From NCBI RefSeq assembly GCF_040436345.1, contig NC_133235.1, positions 23,956,660-24,020,659 on the forward strand: DNA of 64,000 nucleotides, given 5' to 3'. The translations under genes and the position numbers were made by a program. Of the stretch, positions 32,132-43,668 are shown piece by piece. How positions within the stretch are numbered: position 1 is the first letter of the stretch; each line of letters starts with the position of its first letter. A model generated the notes under the pieces. That model saw only the letters and a program-made list of their open reading frames with translations, did no database searches and was not told the origin of the DNA. This DNA comes from Pagrus major (taxonomy: Eukaryota; Chordata; Actinopteri; Spariformes; Sparidae).

Positions 32132-33261
32132 ATGGCGATGAAGTGGTTGCGTTTTTCGCTCCTCGTCTTGGGGGTTTTCTCGCTGTGCTGCGCCACCGCC
32201 GGTGACAGCAGCAGCGGCGTGAAGAAGATGAAGATGCAGTTCGCCACGGGACCTCTTCTAAAGTTTCAAATTTGGTGAGCGGACGAGCGAAAAAATCTGG
32301 CGAGTCATTGCGAGCTAGCTAGCTAGCTAGCTCGTTCAACTCCCCGGCTAACAACAACGCTGTTTCGGGCCGACATTCGGAGGAAGCTAGCTAGCTCACA
32401 TGAGGGTAGCTCGCGTTTACACGTTGTAGGAGGAGCGTTCGCGTTTTGCCTAGTTATTTATTAGCGAAATTACTCAACCGCTGTGCACAACATGTTGTGG
32501 GGGGTTCCTGTTTTTTTCCCCCCAGTTTCTCGACTGAAACATGGCCCCGCTTCCGCTGTCAAACATGCGAGTTACCAAGCTAACGTCAAATCTAGCTACG
32601 TTAGCTACCAGTCTTATACATCGTTTCTTAATGTATCTGTGTTATTTATGTAGATCACTTCGAGTTGTCTTATTGTTTGAAGGTAGAAACATTAGTGTTT
32701 AAATTATCTTTCCTCGTGTTATGGATTAACGTGTTCATTGTAATTTATGGACAATGGGATTATGATAAATCCCTGTAAAGTGCTCAGTCAGTGGAAATAT
32801 TTCAAGCCATTTAAACATTTTAAATCATGCTGGAAAGTTAGCATAGCTCACTGAAATGTACTGGATACAATACATAGCTAGCTATAAGTTATAAATCATT
32901 AACAATATTAACGTAACGTGTTGATCATTAACGAGGGGGGTATACTAATCACAATTTCACATGATTTTAAGGTGTTTTTGTGTACTGCAACTACAAGTAA
33001 ACAAGAACACAAATCAAACTGTTTTTTTTTCTTTCTATAAAGCAAGCAAACATGTGCCATAAACAGGCATGTAGCATTGGAGCACAAAGTATTGACTATA
33101 AAGTAGGCTAACATGCTGCTAACAGGAATTTCACACTGCCACCAAAACTTTCCACGAAGAGGAAAACATTATTTACAGTTCGCATGAGCTTGATCTCAAG
33201 GCTATATTCATTGTCAGTTGTTGTGGCTGCCTTCTGTCCCTGTTTGTTCTTGCAACTGTAC

Positions 33262-33305
<44 letters not shown>

Positions 33306-36300
33306 TCTAACGGTGTTGTTTGTCTTCACACAGCATTTCCTGAGGGTACAAGCGGGTGTTTGAGGAGTACACGCAGGCTTTGTACCAGCGGTACCCAGAC
33401 ATCCGCATTGAAGGGGAGAACTATCTTCCCATACCCCTCTACCGGTAAGAGAGAGATTGTCTGCTTTGTCACAAGTGGATTATATCCAGATTTGTTAAAG
33501 CTGAATGGGATTAGCTGCGATTTGACTGAGGAAATGGAATTCCCATGCAGTTTACTCTTATCTGGCCGTGGATTTGTCTTTGGTAGTTGTAGAGACAAAA
33601 CCACTGGCCCTAAAAATGACAAAGTTAAAGTCAAAGGTGCATCATGTTATAAATGTGGGTTATTATCTGAGCTACCGCAGGAATTATTTTTTTTAAGGGA
33701 AGTGTTAGTATGGCTGACACACACTCAATTGCCAGTTTATTAGGTACATCTAGCTAAACTAATAGTCTAATACAGCTGATCTGCAATAAATCTTTCCTTC
33801 ATGAAGATTACAATGCTTAGTTTTAGAGGTGTGACAATTGTAGGGATGGGACAATATAAGATTTTATCATGGATTGCAATTGTAAACACAATAATTGTGA
33901 ATATCCTCAAGAGCGACTTGAAAAAGCTGTCTATTTCAATAACGCAGAGCCCCACTGTATATTGACTTGGTTTTGAATTGTTTCAAAGGGAGCCCTCATC
34001 TTTCAAGTCATTGTAAAAATCCTCACCCTCCCACCTTTGCTGAAGGCTCGACTTCCCTGTTGTTTCCCCCACAGTGATGATTATTGGGATAATATTGTGA
34101 ACTACAGTAACTTAATCCAGCATAATCATGACACAATATTTTCATATCGTTCCAGTTGTACTTACAGTTGTTGCTATTATTCTGTCTTCCATATTTATAC
34201 TACTGAGGATAGGCTTAACATCGGAAATTTAATTGTGGTCTGTGAGCTTCTGTAAAGCCTGTTAGTTCTTTTAATAAGATTGTCAGTGATATAACAATAA
34301 TTTACCTTGATCTGTGTCTCAAACTACACTGTGTTGGGTCCTTGAATTTGAGGGAACTGGGCCTGAAAAGCCCTTGAAAAGTCATTGAATTTGATATGGT
34401 GTGGAAACCCTGGTTACTTTTAGAAAGGTGTACGTAATAAACTGGCCACTGAGTGTATATTTCTGACATTATGAATATGTGGACTACATGAAAGCTTTGT
34501 CATTAATGCTTTGAGTCGTCACAGGATTTCCACCACGTACCTCAACAATTATCTGACATTTTATAATAATGTGTTGCAGCCCACTGATTAATATTCCTGA
34601 ACATTTATTTTTCAATCTGTTCTGTGCACTGTTACAGATACAGACTGATATTTTTACTCTGCTGAAATTTTAATTGAGTGTCTGTTGAGCATCCCTGGCA
34701 CAAACTAGTCTCAATGTGGGACTGGTTTTTGCAGTTTATAATCCCAGGTGTTACAGTTAGAGGTGTGGTGTCACTGACACCCTCAGGTCCTCATCAGTTG
34801 AACTCTTAATAAACACACTGGAGATTTGCTCCATTTAAAAAAAGAAGACACTGTTTCTTTCTGTCTCTGTAAGAAGAGAGAAGCCTGTTGTGCTACCAGT
34901 TACACATTTTAAAGGTTCAAAGGTAGTAAAACCGGAGCAAACAGGATTCGGGCTCTGTGTTACCCATAATCATTGCTGAAATGGAAAATAAGTATTTGTA
35001 TGCGAGGAAGCCATGGAGCTACACAGTTGATTTGCAATTCCTTTTATTTATTTTACACAATGAAGCTCAATTTGTATAAATTGAAGCCACACCCTCCTGT
35101 CAGTGTTTTATTAGGACAATGTCAAATATACCTTATTTTCTACACCTCAAATAAATATGCTGACTTTGATCAGGAATCTCAAGAGACTTTGGGTATTAGA
35201 CTGTTTATTGGACAAAAGAAGCAATTAGAAAATGTTACTTGAAAAAATTGTGATGAGCAATTTTGATGTCTATAACAAGCCTTTTTGCTTTATGTGTCCA
35301 TGTCTAGAAATTAAAAGTATTAAAAGTCACTTTCTTTTTTTATTTCCTCAGACACTTTGCTTCCTTCCTGTCTATGTTCAAACTGCTGGTGATTGGGGTG
35401 ATTATTATCGGCAGGGACCCATTCGCCCTCTTTGGTATGCAAGCCCCAGGCATCTGGGAGTGGGGCCAGGGAAATAAGGTAAGGTTTACTGGAACAGTCG
35501 GAGGCATCAAAGCTCCGATCCTCATTTTCATGTGTGTGTGTGTAAGAGGGTGGAGTCAGGATGTTGGTAGGATGCAGCTGAGCATTTGTTTTGCATCCCC
35601 ACAGATACCACACAGAAGCATAGACTGAATATAGATATGGAGTAGTGGGCTGTAGTTTGGCAGTGTGTATTCAGACCCATGGGATTTCATTAGCAGTTAA
35701 TTCAGAGTCTTCAGACTGTTGTTAGGTCTTGTTTGCTTGGATGTGTTATCCCCAGGGTTACACACGTGCCAAAGGCTCAGAGAGAGACTGGCCAGTAATG
35801 GCTAACATCAGATGTATGCAAATAAAACAATCTTGCCCTCAGCTACGCTTGTGTTTTAACAAAAACCGAAAGCTCGGGCTGATAAAATGGAGTATGGTTG
35901 TGGTAGACAATCAGATAAGTATCAGAAAACCTTGTAATTGTATACAGAGTAGATACAGATTAAATATGCATTTGACTGATAACAGAGCTAGTCGGATTGT
36001 CTCCTTTGTTGTACGTGTAAAGCTGCTGTAGGTATACTTTCAGAATGATTTAGGTAATATCGGGTTAAATTTTGTTCACATCCTGAAAGTTATCAGTAAG
36101 TCGAATGACTGTTCCAGTCTCTTTGACTGTTCCATGTCATGTAGTTTGCCACTGTGTGATCTGACTGCGCCCTAATATCATCAACCATGAGGGAGAGCTG
36201 TGTGTGAGGTGTGTCACATAAACACAACTCTGTCCATTCCTGACTGAGAGAGCAGGCAACAAGAAACAAATGGAGCAAAATGAACTGAGAACCTCTTTTT

Positions 36301-37021
36301 ATAAATGGCAGCTATCTTAAAAATCCAAATTGAGGTCTGTAAATCGTCCTGTGTGTTCAGAAAATATCTAAAACAAGTAGATGTCAAACGTTGTTGCTAG
36401 CAGCTTTATATTAACCTGTCAATTGAGAATCACATTCATCTCACGTGGGTACGTTTAACAGTATGTTTCCAGTGTGTGGCTCTTCAGATCAATTGAGTGG
36501 GCAAGAAGAAAACATGCGTGTCACAGGCAGCAAAAAAAAAAACAACCTGAGAAAATAGTTTTTGTGCAGAACTTCATAACTCAAGTTAATCTCCTGTTTC
36601 TTTCAGATATATGCCTGCATGATGGTGTTCTTCCTCAGCAATATGATCGAAAACCAGTGTATGTCTACAGGAGCTTTTGAAATCACATTAAATGGTGAGT
36701 CGGTTATTTACCGTATGGCTTTATTGACTGAACAACTATTTTGTCTTAAGATTGATTTAAAAATGTTCTCAATAATTAGTTTTTCTACAGCTATAACACT
36801 GTAAGGAACCTGTAGTACCATTTCATAGCATTACTTTGTAATGTTAAAATATTGATCAAGTTGTGTGGTGATGGATCAAAACGTGTTGTCTTTCCATAGA
36901 TGTGCCAGTGTGGTCCAAACTAGAGTCAGGTCACCTGCCCTCCATGCAGCAGCTTGTGCAAATCCTGGATAACGAGATGAAGATGAACGTTCACATGAAC
37001 ACAAAACCACACCACTCCTAA
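32132..37021 (+). CDS. selenot: Selenoprotein T (TGA read as selenocysteine)
   Basis: SELENOT is an ER-membrane thioredoxin-like oxidoreductase with a C-x-x-U redox centre. Coding exons: 32132-32274, 33334-33444, 35352-35478, 36607-36694, 36900-37021 (TAA at 37019-37021), with phases consistent for 196 residues (human 195). There is an N-terminal hydrophobic signal. The family signature MKMQFATGPLLKFQI leads into Cys48-Ile-Ser-Sec51, with Sec encoded by TGA at 33341-33343. Next come GYKRVFEEY, RYPDIRIEGENYLP, a hydrophobic segment (LLVIGVIIIG), FGMQAPGIWEWGQ and the conserved NQCMSTGAFEITLND … WSKLESGHLPSMQQL. The TGA is followed by 142 more conserved codons and a SECIS, so it is not a disabling stop. 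Teleosts have several selenot paralogues. I cannot say which this is. Intron 2 carries an inverted-repeat transposon and intron 1 a (GCTA)n palindrome. Confidence 0.97.
32311..32334. repeat. (AGCT)n palindrome in selenot intron 1
   Basis: CGAG, four AGCT-type repeats and CTCG form a perfect 24-bp palindrome just inside intron 1. Further GCTAGCTAG copies lie around 32383-32396. Confidence 0.9.
33264..33305. repeat. (TG)n microsatellite next to the Sec exon
   Basis: A (GT)n run of about 20 units ends about 28 bp upstream of the acceptor of selenot exon 2. Confidence 0.95.
33341..33343 (+). other. selenot: Selenocysteine codon (TGA) of selenot
   Basis: In-frame TGA lies within the context C-I-S-(TGA)-G-Y-K, the exact position of selenocysteine in the SELENOT C-x-x-U motif. 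It is the eighth to tenth base of exon 2. Confidence 0.97.
33722..34457. mobile_element. Non-autonomous DNA transposon in selenot intron 2
   Basis: The left end ACACTCAATTGCCAGTTTAT plus TAGGTACAT is matched at the right by GTACGTAATAAACTGGCCAC plus TGAGTGTAT, its inverse with few mismatches. The element is about 735 bp with no coding frame. A clear target-site duplication was not seen. Confidence 0.7.
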
Positions 37022-37063
37022 CCCTACCCCTCACATCCTGGCTGGAGCTAAAAGCCCCTCCAT

Positions 37064-37177
37064 GTAAGTATAGTGGTGTTTACAGTCCTTTTAATTCAGT
37101 CTTTTGAAGATCTTATAATCTGTGGAAATGTTCATGTATTTATAAGCTATCCACCCCTCTCCTCTCTTCCTGTGTAG
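37064..37177 (+). other. selenot: Intron inside the selenot 3' UTR
   Basis: A strong donor CCAT|GTAAGT at 37064 and an acceptor (pyrimidine tract, TGTGTAG) ending at 37177 lie downstream of the TAA stop. The junction would be 42 nt after the stop, under the usual distance for nonsense-mediated decay. Removing it joins the coding exons to the exon carrying the SECIS. Predicted from splice signals only. Confidence 0.65.
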
Positions 37178-37203
37178 GTTTGAGGTGGGTTTCTCACAGG
37201 GCT

Positions 37204-37282
37204 GTGAAGTGATGTTTATGAAGGTCTGCGCTGAAGGCAGGAAGACTGCTAGCACAGACTGGATGCCCCCATCACTCTTCAC
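37204..37282 (+). ncRNA. selenot: SECIS element of selenot (form II)
   Basis: Helix I pairs GTGAAGTGATG (37204-37214) with CATCAC-TC-TTCAC (37270-37282). The SECIS core is ATGA at 37218-37221 opposite GGAT at 37261-37264, which allows the tandem G-A pairs. Helix II pairs GGTCTG-GCT (37223-37232) with AGC-CAGACT (37251-37260). An AA-containing bulge at 37234-37235 precedes a GCAG/CTGC mini-stem, as in form II SECIS. It recruits SECIS-binding protein 2 and the Sec elongation factor to recode the TGA. Confidence 0.9.
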
Positions 37283-37671
37283 CATGCCCCTTAGAGACGT
37301 CCCGCCCCCGACGCCAGAGTGGGATACATGGCAACATTGCCGGCCATTTTGTCATTTTCTTGTACTATTCCAACTACTGCAGATTTCATCCAGGTGACAT
37401 CAGTGGTCCCGTATGAAGAGATTTAACATTGATTACTTCTAGTCTTTAACTTGTTGCATACAATTGATCTGTGTGAGTAAATAATCGTGTCATTTGTACC
37501 ACTGAGCCATATGTAGAATTTTAAGTTTATTGTTCTATAAGTAGCTTAGCCATGTAGAAAATGCAACATTTAAAAAATCTGTCATCACTGTTGTGGAAAT
37601 AACGACTGTGTCTTGGTATGATTTCTGAATAATTTTTATATTTACATAACTTGGAGGAAGCTAAGAAGATT

Positions 37672-37677
37672 AATAAA
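37672..37677 (+). terminator. selenot: selenot poly(A) signal
   Basis: AATAAA about 390 bp after the SECIS element. Sequence to 38500 holds no further feature I can support. Confidence 0.75.
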
Positions 37678-38547
37678 ACCTATTGTAACTATTTAACGGT
37701 GAAGGTGTGGTGTTGATGTTTACTGATTGATGTGATGGAACAGGGAGTTTTTATAAATTATGGTTTGGTCAGTTTAGTGAAAGGAAATCTTGAATGGCTT
37801 GTAGGTATTGTTTTGTTTGTTTGTTATTTTCCCAGAAAGCAGACGAGTGCTTCACGAGAGCTCATCTTTGGACCATCTGCTCAACCCTAATGTTATTAGG
37901 GAGACTTGGGGAGCTACACTGATTTGATTAGAAGACACTAAACAGATTAAGCATGAGTACAATGCGAGACTTAAAGTCAGTGCCATACACCCGCTATTTC
38001 ATAGGACTTTTATTTGTCCGCAGTATAATCCTGCATGCACAAGACAAAAGAACAACATGAGACTATTCCCTGTGGGTTTTAAGAAACAATAAATCATTTG
38101 GTGAAAATTTTTCAACTTTAAATAGATCGATGATATTTTTTTTTTTTTACTTGTAGTTATGTAGAAGCAATCTAGATTTTTAGATTTTACATTTCTTTGA
38201 CCTCTGGGTTGTGGTCTTGAATGCCATCCAGGAATCACTACCAGTGCATCCTATGTGTGAGGACCCAGCATTGTGATCTAAATGCCATTATACTTCCTGA
38301 AATCCCATTACGCGTCTTCAAGTTGTGTAGAAGGAACGAGGTCTTAGCTTCTGTGCTCTTCCTCATGCCCTTGTATTGTAGTTGGAACTTGATATATTAT
38401 CAAAGCAGACCAAATCAAAGTTAAGTAAAGAATTTGTAATTTTAGCCAGATTTAAAGTGTTTTAATCTGCCTTCTGGAGTATGACTTAACTTTTTGCCAA
38501 AGCAGAGTTGCTGTCAATGTGTCTCAGAGTATTTTATCACTGGTACA

Positions 38548-41500
38548 TCAAAGACAATCCCGAAGGCACCTATGAATAAAGGCTCTGTCACGCTCACTCA
38601 TCATCACATCAGCACTGACTGCCAGAAGCCTTTGGGCAACAGCATGGAGGTGGCGGACTTGTGAGGTCTTCGGCAGCCGGGGACGGGAGGGCGTCCTCAG
38701 GTACTGGTGAAGCTGCAGAAAGGCCAGGTGGATCCTAATCCTGGCTGCTGATACAAACAGCTCCTCCTTCAGGAGTGATGGTCCTGAGGAAGCCATGTTT
38801 GTTTTACATTCACCCTGGGAAAAAAATAAATGAACATTGTTGCCATCAAAACATGGTTTTTTCATTCCTATTTTCTTCTTTGTCTCTTTAAATATGTGGG
38901 ATCCCTATGTATTTTTACATAACCAGATTCAACACAACACAATTGGTGCTTGCTTTTTGCCTGTGGCTCACCATTAAGTTTCAGTTTTGGCTCTCCACAG
39001 AAAAAGCTTTGGCACCCCTGCTGTTAAGAGATTATAACTGGCATTTTAATACTGTAAAGCCTTTAAGCTAATGTAAGAGTTACATGTTACATCAAAACTA
39101 GAAATGCCAGCAGAAATGGATTATAAGAGCTGGAAATACTGGCCACTGCAACATAAATATGCAGATAAACAATGCTTCACCTGAGTGCAGCAGGTGCCCA
39201 CGCTGAACTTGGCCTGTTGACCTCTTGCCAGGAAGGAGACAAACACCTGTGCCCTCCCGAGGACCCGGACCCCAACAGTTTTGTTTAGAGACAGGAAGAT
39301 GGGGTGCAGGGGAGTGGGAGAGAGGCTGCTCCAGCTCCACTGACGAACCCTGGCACCCTTCTCATCCAAACACTGACCGCCTGATGTGTTTAAGGCCAGC
39401 CTGCAATATAAACACTGTCTTATTGTCTTAAAAACCATAAATATTAGATGCATCCATCAGTATAGAAACATCATATAAATTAGCCTAATTTGTATTTACC
39501 GAAAGACAAATTAATTGAATTAGATATACCATAATTATTACCAATATTAGTTATAATAATTTTAAATACAGATGATAAATATCAACATTGTGCTGTGTAC
39601 CATATGTTTCCATTTCTGTGATAACATGTCGACCTGCCATCAGACAGGAACACGGCTCTGATTGGTTGACAGGGGGCATCGCTGTCATCATATACGATGC
39701 AGACCCTTCCATTTTCTTCAGTGACCACGACGACGACAGCCAAGAGGCCTGAGGGATAACTGTTACCATGGAGATAAGGATGGGAACACCCACTGGAGAG
39801 TGTGTGTTGTATTCAGTGTAACGCACACTGGGATTTGCTAAATTTCCACATTATTCTTGTTTAAATGACATCTGTACCATCTATTTTGGTCAAAACCCTA
39901 CTGGAAATCTAATCACATGATTAAAAAAAAAAGAAGAAGCAAATATTAAACTGTGAGTGGATACAAGACCTGAGCAGAGCCGTCAGGGAACACTGTGAGA
40001 AATTTCATACCCTTGGAGTAAGTCTTCTGTAGAAACTCTGCCCCATCCTGTGAACATATGAGATTGAACAAAGTCAAAAGATGTTTAATGTTAACATGTC
40101 TTTTTAAGGGTCTTGTGTCTCCGGTGGTCAATGCTCTGGAGAAGGTCTCAAACTTGGACTTTAACCAGGTGCAGAGAAAGATGCTACAGCATTATGAGAA
40201 ATGTAGGATCAAGTATTTTTTGGAGCCTGGCCTATGCAGTTTTTCACCATACTCCACAGCATTTTGAAGGCAACACTACATTTATCTGATAGCTTTAGTT
40301 ACTTTGCAGATTCAGATTATTACATTTAAAGTATAAATAAACTAATAAATCATAATATATTGAGATCTTTTCTTATGTTTTTAAACTTGAGAGACTTCAA
40401 GCATCAGAAATGTATGGAAGTCCATTTGATAAATTTGAAAAACTGATGGAAATGTAGCCTTGATAAAGAAAAATATTCCCATGGTAAATTATAGTTGTGA
40501 GGAAAAATGTCTAAATTATGAGATAAAAAGTCACAACTGTGAGTTTAAAAGTGGAAATTATCAGATAAATGTTGACTTTAAATCTCAAAATGATGAATTT
40601 TGATCCCATAATTATAACATACCATACTATTTATAATAACAAGCAGCTTTCATTTGTCAAGAGCAGCTGGTTTATGGTTGTATACACTGATCAGACACAG
40701 TGTGACCACATGGGGGCAGTGTTTATTAATGTGTAAAGATTCATATACAGTGTCACACAGTCTTCTGTCTAGATAAATGATTATTGTTTGTATGGTCTAG
40801 TCAGTGTTGATATCAGCAATTACTTAAAATAGTCTTACTATTAACTTTCTGAACTGTTTAGTGCTGTGTGGGTCGTGACACAAAACATGATAGTAGTTTG
40901 TGGGTACCTGGTGATGACACAAGCCAAACTGAAGTGGCTTATGGTCACAAAAGGGGACCAACACCTGCTCCTCTTTTATTTTCAAGTGTTTTTCAGCTGG
41001 ATCATCAGGATACTCTGTGCTGCATCCTGTTTCTGGAGCACAAGAGAGCCGGAAGCTGAGCACCCTCAAAGTCGGGCCAACATCTGGAAAATAGCACCGA
41101 GCAAAGTGTATCAGTCTCACAGAGCTATTTAAAAGAGGAATTATTTTGTTTCTTATTAATAATCTGAACAAACAGAAACATGACGCACACTGTATCAGCT
41201 TATGTTTGCTGAACAGATCTGTAATAGTTACTCACGGTTTTCTGCTACAGGTAGTTGGATGGAGTCTTCCTCTGAGTATCTCTGTTCTGGTTGTTCTCTA
41301 ATAAGGGATACAGATTGCATTGCTGCTGACTTAAATGCTAAAATATTTACAATTTACTGTACTTTAATCTGTGTGTTTCTGTGTGTTGGATACAAAAACA
41401 AAGACATTTTACGATGCCACTTTTGTACCCAAATCCCTGCGGTAACTCCATGACAAACTTGTTGCCATCCTCCATCTCCCTCGCCTGGACGAGAAGCTCC

Positions 41501-41806
41501 TCCGTCTCTGTGGCTGGCTTGTTGTCTCCCTGCGTTGTTGGAGTAGCTGTCCTCGACAGGTCGCATCGCCACCCAACCAAACAGGTCTGCTTCACCAGCA
41601 TCTCACAGAGCTGCTGCCACCGGGCACAGCAGAAGACTGTCTAAGATGGACACAAAAGAGAATGAAGATCAGCATCAGGTATATTCGAGGTTGTTGAGAA
41701 GATTCACTCTCTTCCTCACCTCAGGCTGATGCACCCATGTCAGATCCAGTGAAGGTTTGGCCTCTTCTCCACAGTACTCACACCTCACTGGGTATTCTGT
41801 CAGAGG
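38548..41806 (-). CDS. erich6: Glutamate-rich protein 6-like (erich6), 5' end unresolved
   Basis: Minus-strand exons in transcript order: 41806-41720, 41640-41421, 41083-40908, 40047-39965, 39759-39634, 39400-39181, 38814-38548 (stop). All phases fit, giving 391 residues. Diagnostic parts are CEYCGEEAKPSLDLTWVHQP (a CxxC motif), then GMKFLTVFPDGSAQVFYPSG with LLAVVVVV after it, then WSWSSL…PLHPIFLSLNKTVGVRV and FLARGQQAKFSVG. This order matches what I recall of the ERICH6/C3orf20-type domain (PDG…YPSGxLAV, then LNxxxGVR). Human ERICH6 is next to SELENOT on 3q25, which supports the call. The function of the family is not known to me. The donor of the second exon (GTGGCA) is weak but keeps the frame. 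A further upstream exon is possible at 42227-42157. The N-terminal region was not found. Confidence 0.78.
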
Positions 41807-42156
41807 CTGGGTGTGCACAACAGTTTGTCAAATTGGACTGATCAGTCACAAAGCCATGTTGCTGTGGGAATTTAACAACAGTAGGTATTGGGGAATTTGA
41901 TCTCAGTACCGCTTGAAGAATGGTTGTTAAGTTTATCCCGTGGTTGTCGGACTCCCGATTGTACCTCAGAACTCCTGCTGCGCCGATACAATGGGTGGGT
42001 GGGTCACTGATAGACTGTGGACAGCCCTCTGGTATCCTCTTACCAAACCCAAAGAGCCATAAACAAATAAGCAAACAAGCAATTCATCAAGCACTACAGT
42101 AGATCAGATATTTATTGATAAAATAAAACAGGACTCTAAGGGAAAATAGATCTTAC

Positions 42157-42227
42157 ATCATCCAGTGGCTCACTGAGATCACGTTCTAATGTAGCACCAG
42201 CAGCATCTAATAGTACAATGGAAGTTA
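42157..42227 (-). CDS. erich6: Possible further upstream exon of erich6
   Basis: Between an acceptor GTTCAG and a donor GATGAT|GTAAGA on the minus strand, an open stretch reads TSIVLLDAAGATLERDLSEP. It ends in phase 0, matching the phase-0 start of the exon at 41806. There is no homology that I recognise, so this is tentative. Confidence 0.3.
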
Positions 42228-42869
42228 CTGAACTCAGCCCCACAAAGGGAAGTGAGCATTGACCCAAATAAGATAAGAACTTCCCCTTCAAATAATTTCA
42301 TTTTAAATCGTTTGCAGCAGACTCACAGGAAAAGCCAGACCGCATCTTTTTTGCTCTGTCCAGCATTCACTGCTTGTTGCAAGGTTTCTTTCCTGCTGAG
42401 GGAATATAAAGACCATGAGGAGACAGATCAGGAAGCAATCAGATGGAAAACATCTCAGACTTTAAGCCACGTTTTATCTCTGATACACACACATACGTTT
42501 CAGCAGAAGAACCAGCCTTATATTTTCCAAAATACGAGATCAAATGTCAGAGAAATGTCAGACAGACAGAAAAAAAAACAAATATATGTTTGCTTGTCCA
42601 AAATATTGGCTTTACTTTCAGTGGAATATATAACAATAATTCAAAAAAGCAATAAATGTAGTACTGTACATACAGAGTAATGCACTCACCTCACTTGCCA
42701 GTGTTGTCAGTAACCTTGGAGATGAAACAGCTGTGTACAGGAATGTGCAAACGTAATAGGCACCTAATTATGGCTGCTGGCTGACTGGTTTTAATACCCA
42801 CAAGTACTATGAAACACAATTGTAAAATACTGTACTGCATAATACTGTACTGGACTGTCCACTCCTGCA

Positions 42870-43030
42870 GAAGAGAACTGCTACTTCATACTTCCACTCT
42901 ACTGCATTTTGGAGGCAAACATTGTACTTTTACTCCACAACATTTAGTAATTTTGCAGATTACATGCCGCATCAGACATTCATTTATTTTATCAGCAATC
43001 GGATAAAATAAATAATCCTGATTCTGATAA
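42870..43030. mobile_element. Fragment of dispersed TACTTAAGTA repeat
   Basis: Contains TTCCACTCTACTGCATTTTG, then TACTTTTACTCCACAACATT and a TTTGCAGATTACATGC block, parallel to 16660-16760. A smaller fragment is at 40265-40345. Confidence 0.55.
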
Positions 43031-43203
43031 TCATAAAAGTGATCTTGAAGTTTATAGGTGTATATTGAAAAAATGTTTTTGTGTGTTTGTTTTGTATTGT
43101 CACCCTCCTTTACACTCTTTCTCAATCCACAGTGACGACATGTTTTAACACCATTTCTCCAAAAGATGGCGGAGTGGTTGTGCCTTTGTCCTTACAGACA
43201 AAT

Positions 43204-43354
43204 TACACTACTCAAAATCAGTTAGGGAAATTGGGATATAGTGTTAGAATTTGGTCCCCAAAAATAATGCGACACATTTCATTTGACTTTTATTGCATAT
43301 CCACACACATGCATATATGCAACGATATCCCAATAACTAATTGTGGGTAGTGTA
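43204..43354. mobile_element. Short mariner-like MITE
   Basis: The left end TACACTACTCAAAATCAGTT is mirrored by AACTAATTGTGGGTAGTGTA at the right, enclosing 151 bp with TA at both edges. The length and TA edges are typical of Tc1/mariner-derived MITEs. Confidence 0.7.
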
Positions 43355-43499
43355 TAGAGGTAGGAGAGGGGTTATTGTAACTTCTCCAACTGACTGAGCT
43401 GATAAAACAGAAACACTGGTGATAAAATCTTATGATAATCTGGCATTAAAGTCCATTATCAGCTCACCCTCCAACCCTGCTGTCTCTTCGCCTCATGAT

Positions 43500-43668
43500 G
43501 TCACCCAGGTGGAACCAATCCCAGTTAATTAGAGCACAATCAATCAGCCCACCTTCTGCAGCTTCTGATAGGCTGTTGCAGCACCTGCTGGCAGGTGATG
43601 TCTCAGATCAAATAGATGGGGCAGAACATCACCTCTCAGCTTCTAACATTTGCGGGAGTCAGGACAGA
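43500..43668 (+). promoter_or_regulatory. Upstream region of ZP-N gene A with E-box cluster
   Basis: Three CAGGTG/CACCTG E-boxes lie at 43506-43511, 43582-43587 and 43592-43597, within 165 bp of the ATG. A similar cluster precedes gene B. No TATA box is obvious. Function is inferred from the shared arrangement only. Confidence 0.35.

Noticed and set aside
33341-33343. TGA as a disabling stop making selenot a pseudogene
   Set aside because: It sits exactly at the selenocysteine position, the downstream exons are intact and conserved, and a SECIS follows.
41778-42074. Minus-strand open frame reading …GVLRYNRESDNHGINL…
   Set aside because: Its flanks lack matching splice phases with the erich6 exons, and I see no family similarity. 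Only its 3' part overlaps the exon 41720-41806, in a different reading context.
43495-43668. Upstream extension of gene A start to the ATG at 43495
   Set aside because: The ATG at 43669 is followed directly by a basic then hydrophobic signal peptide as in gene B, and the upstream frame lacks this and contains the E-box cluster.
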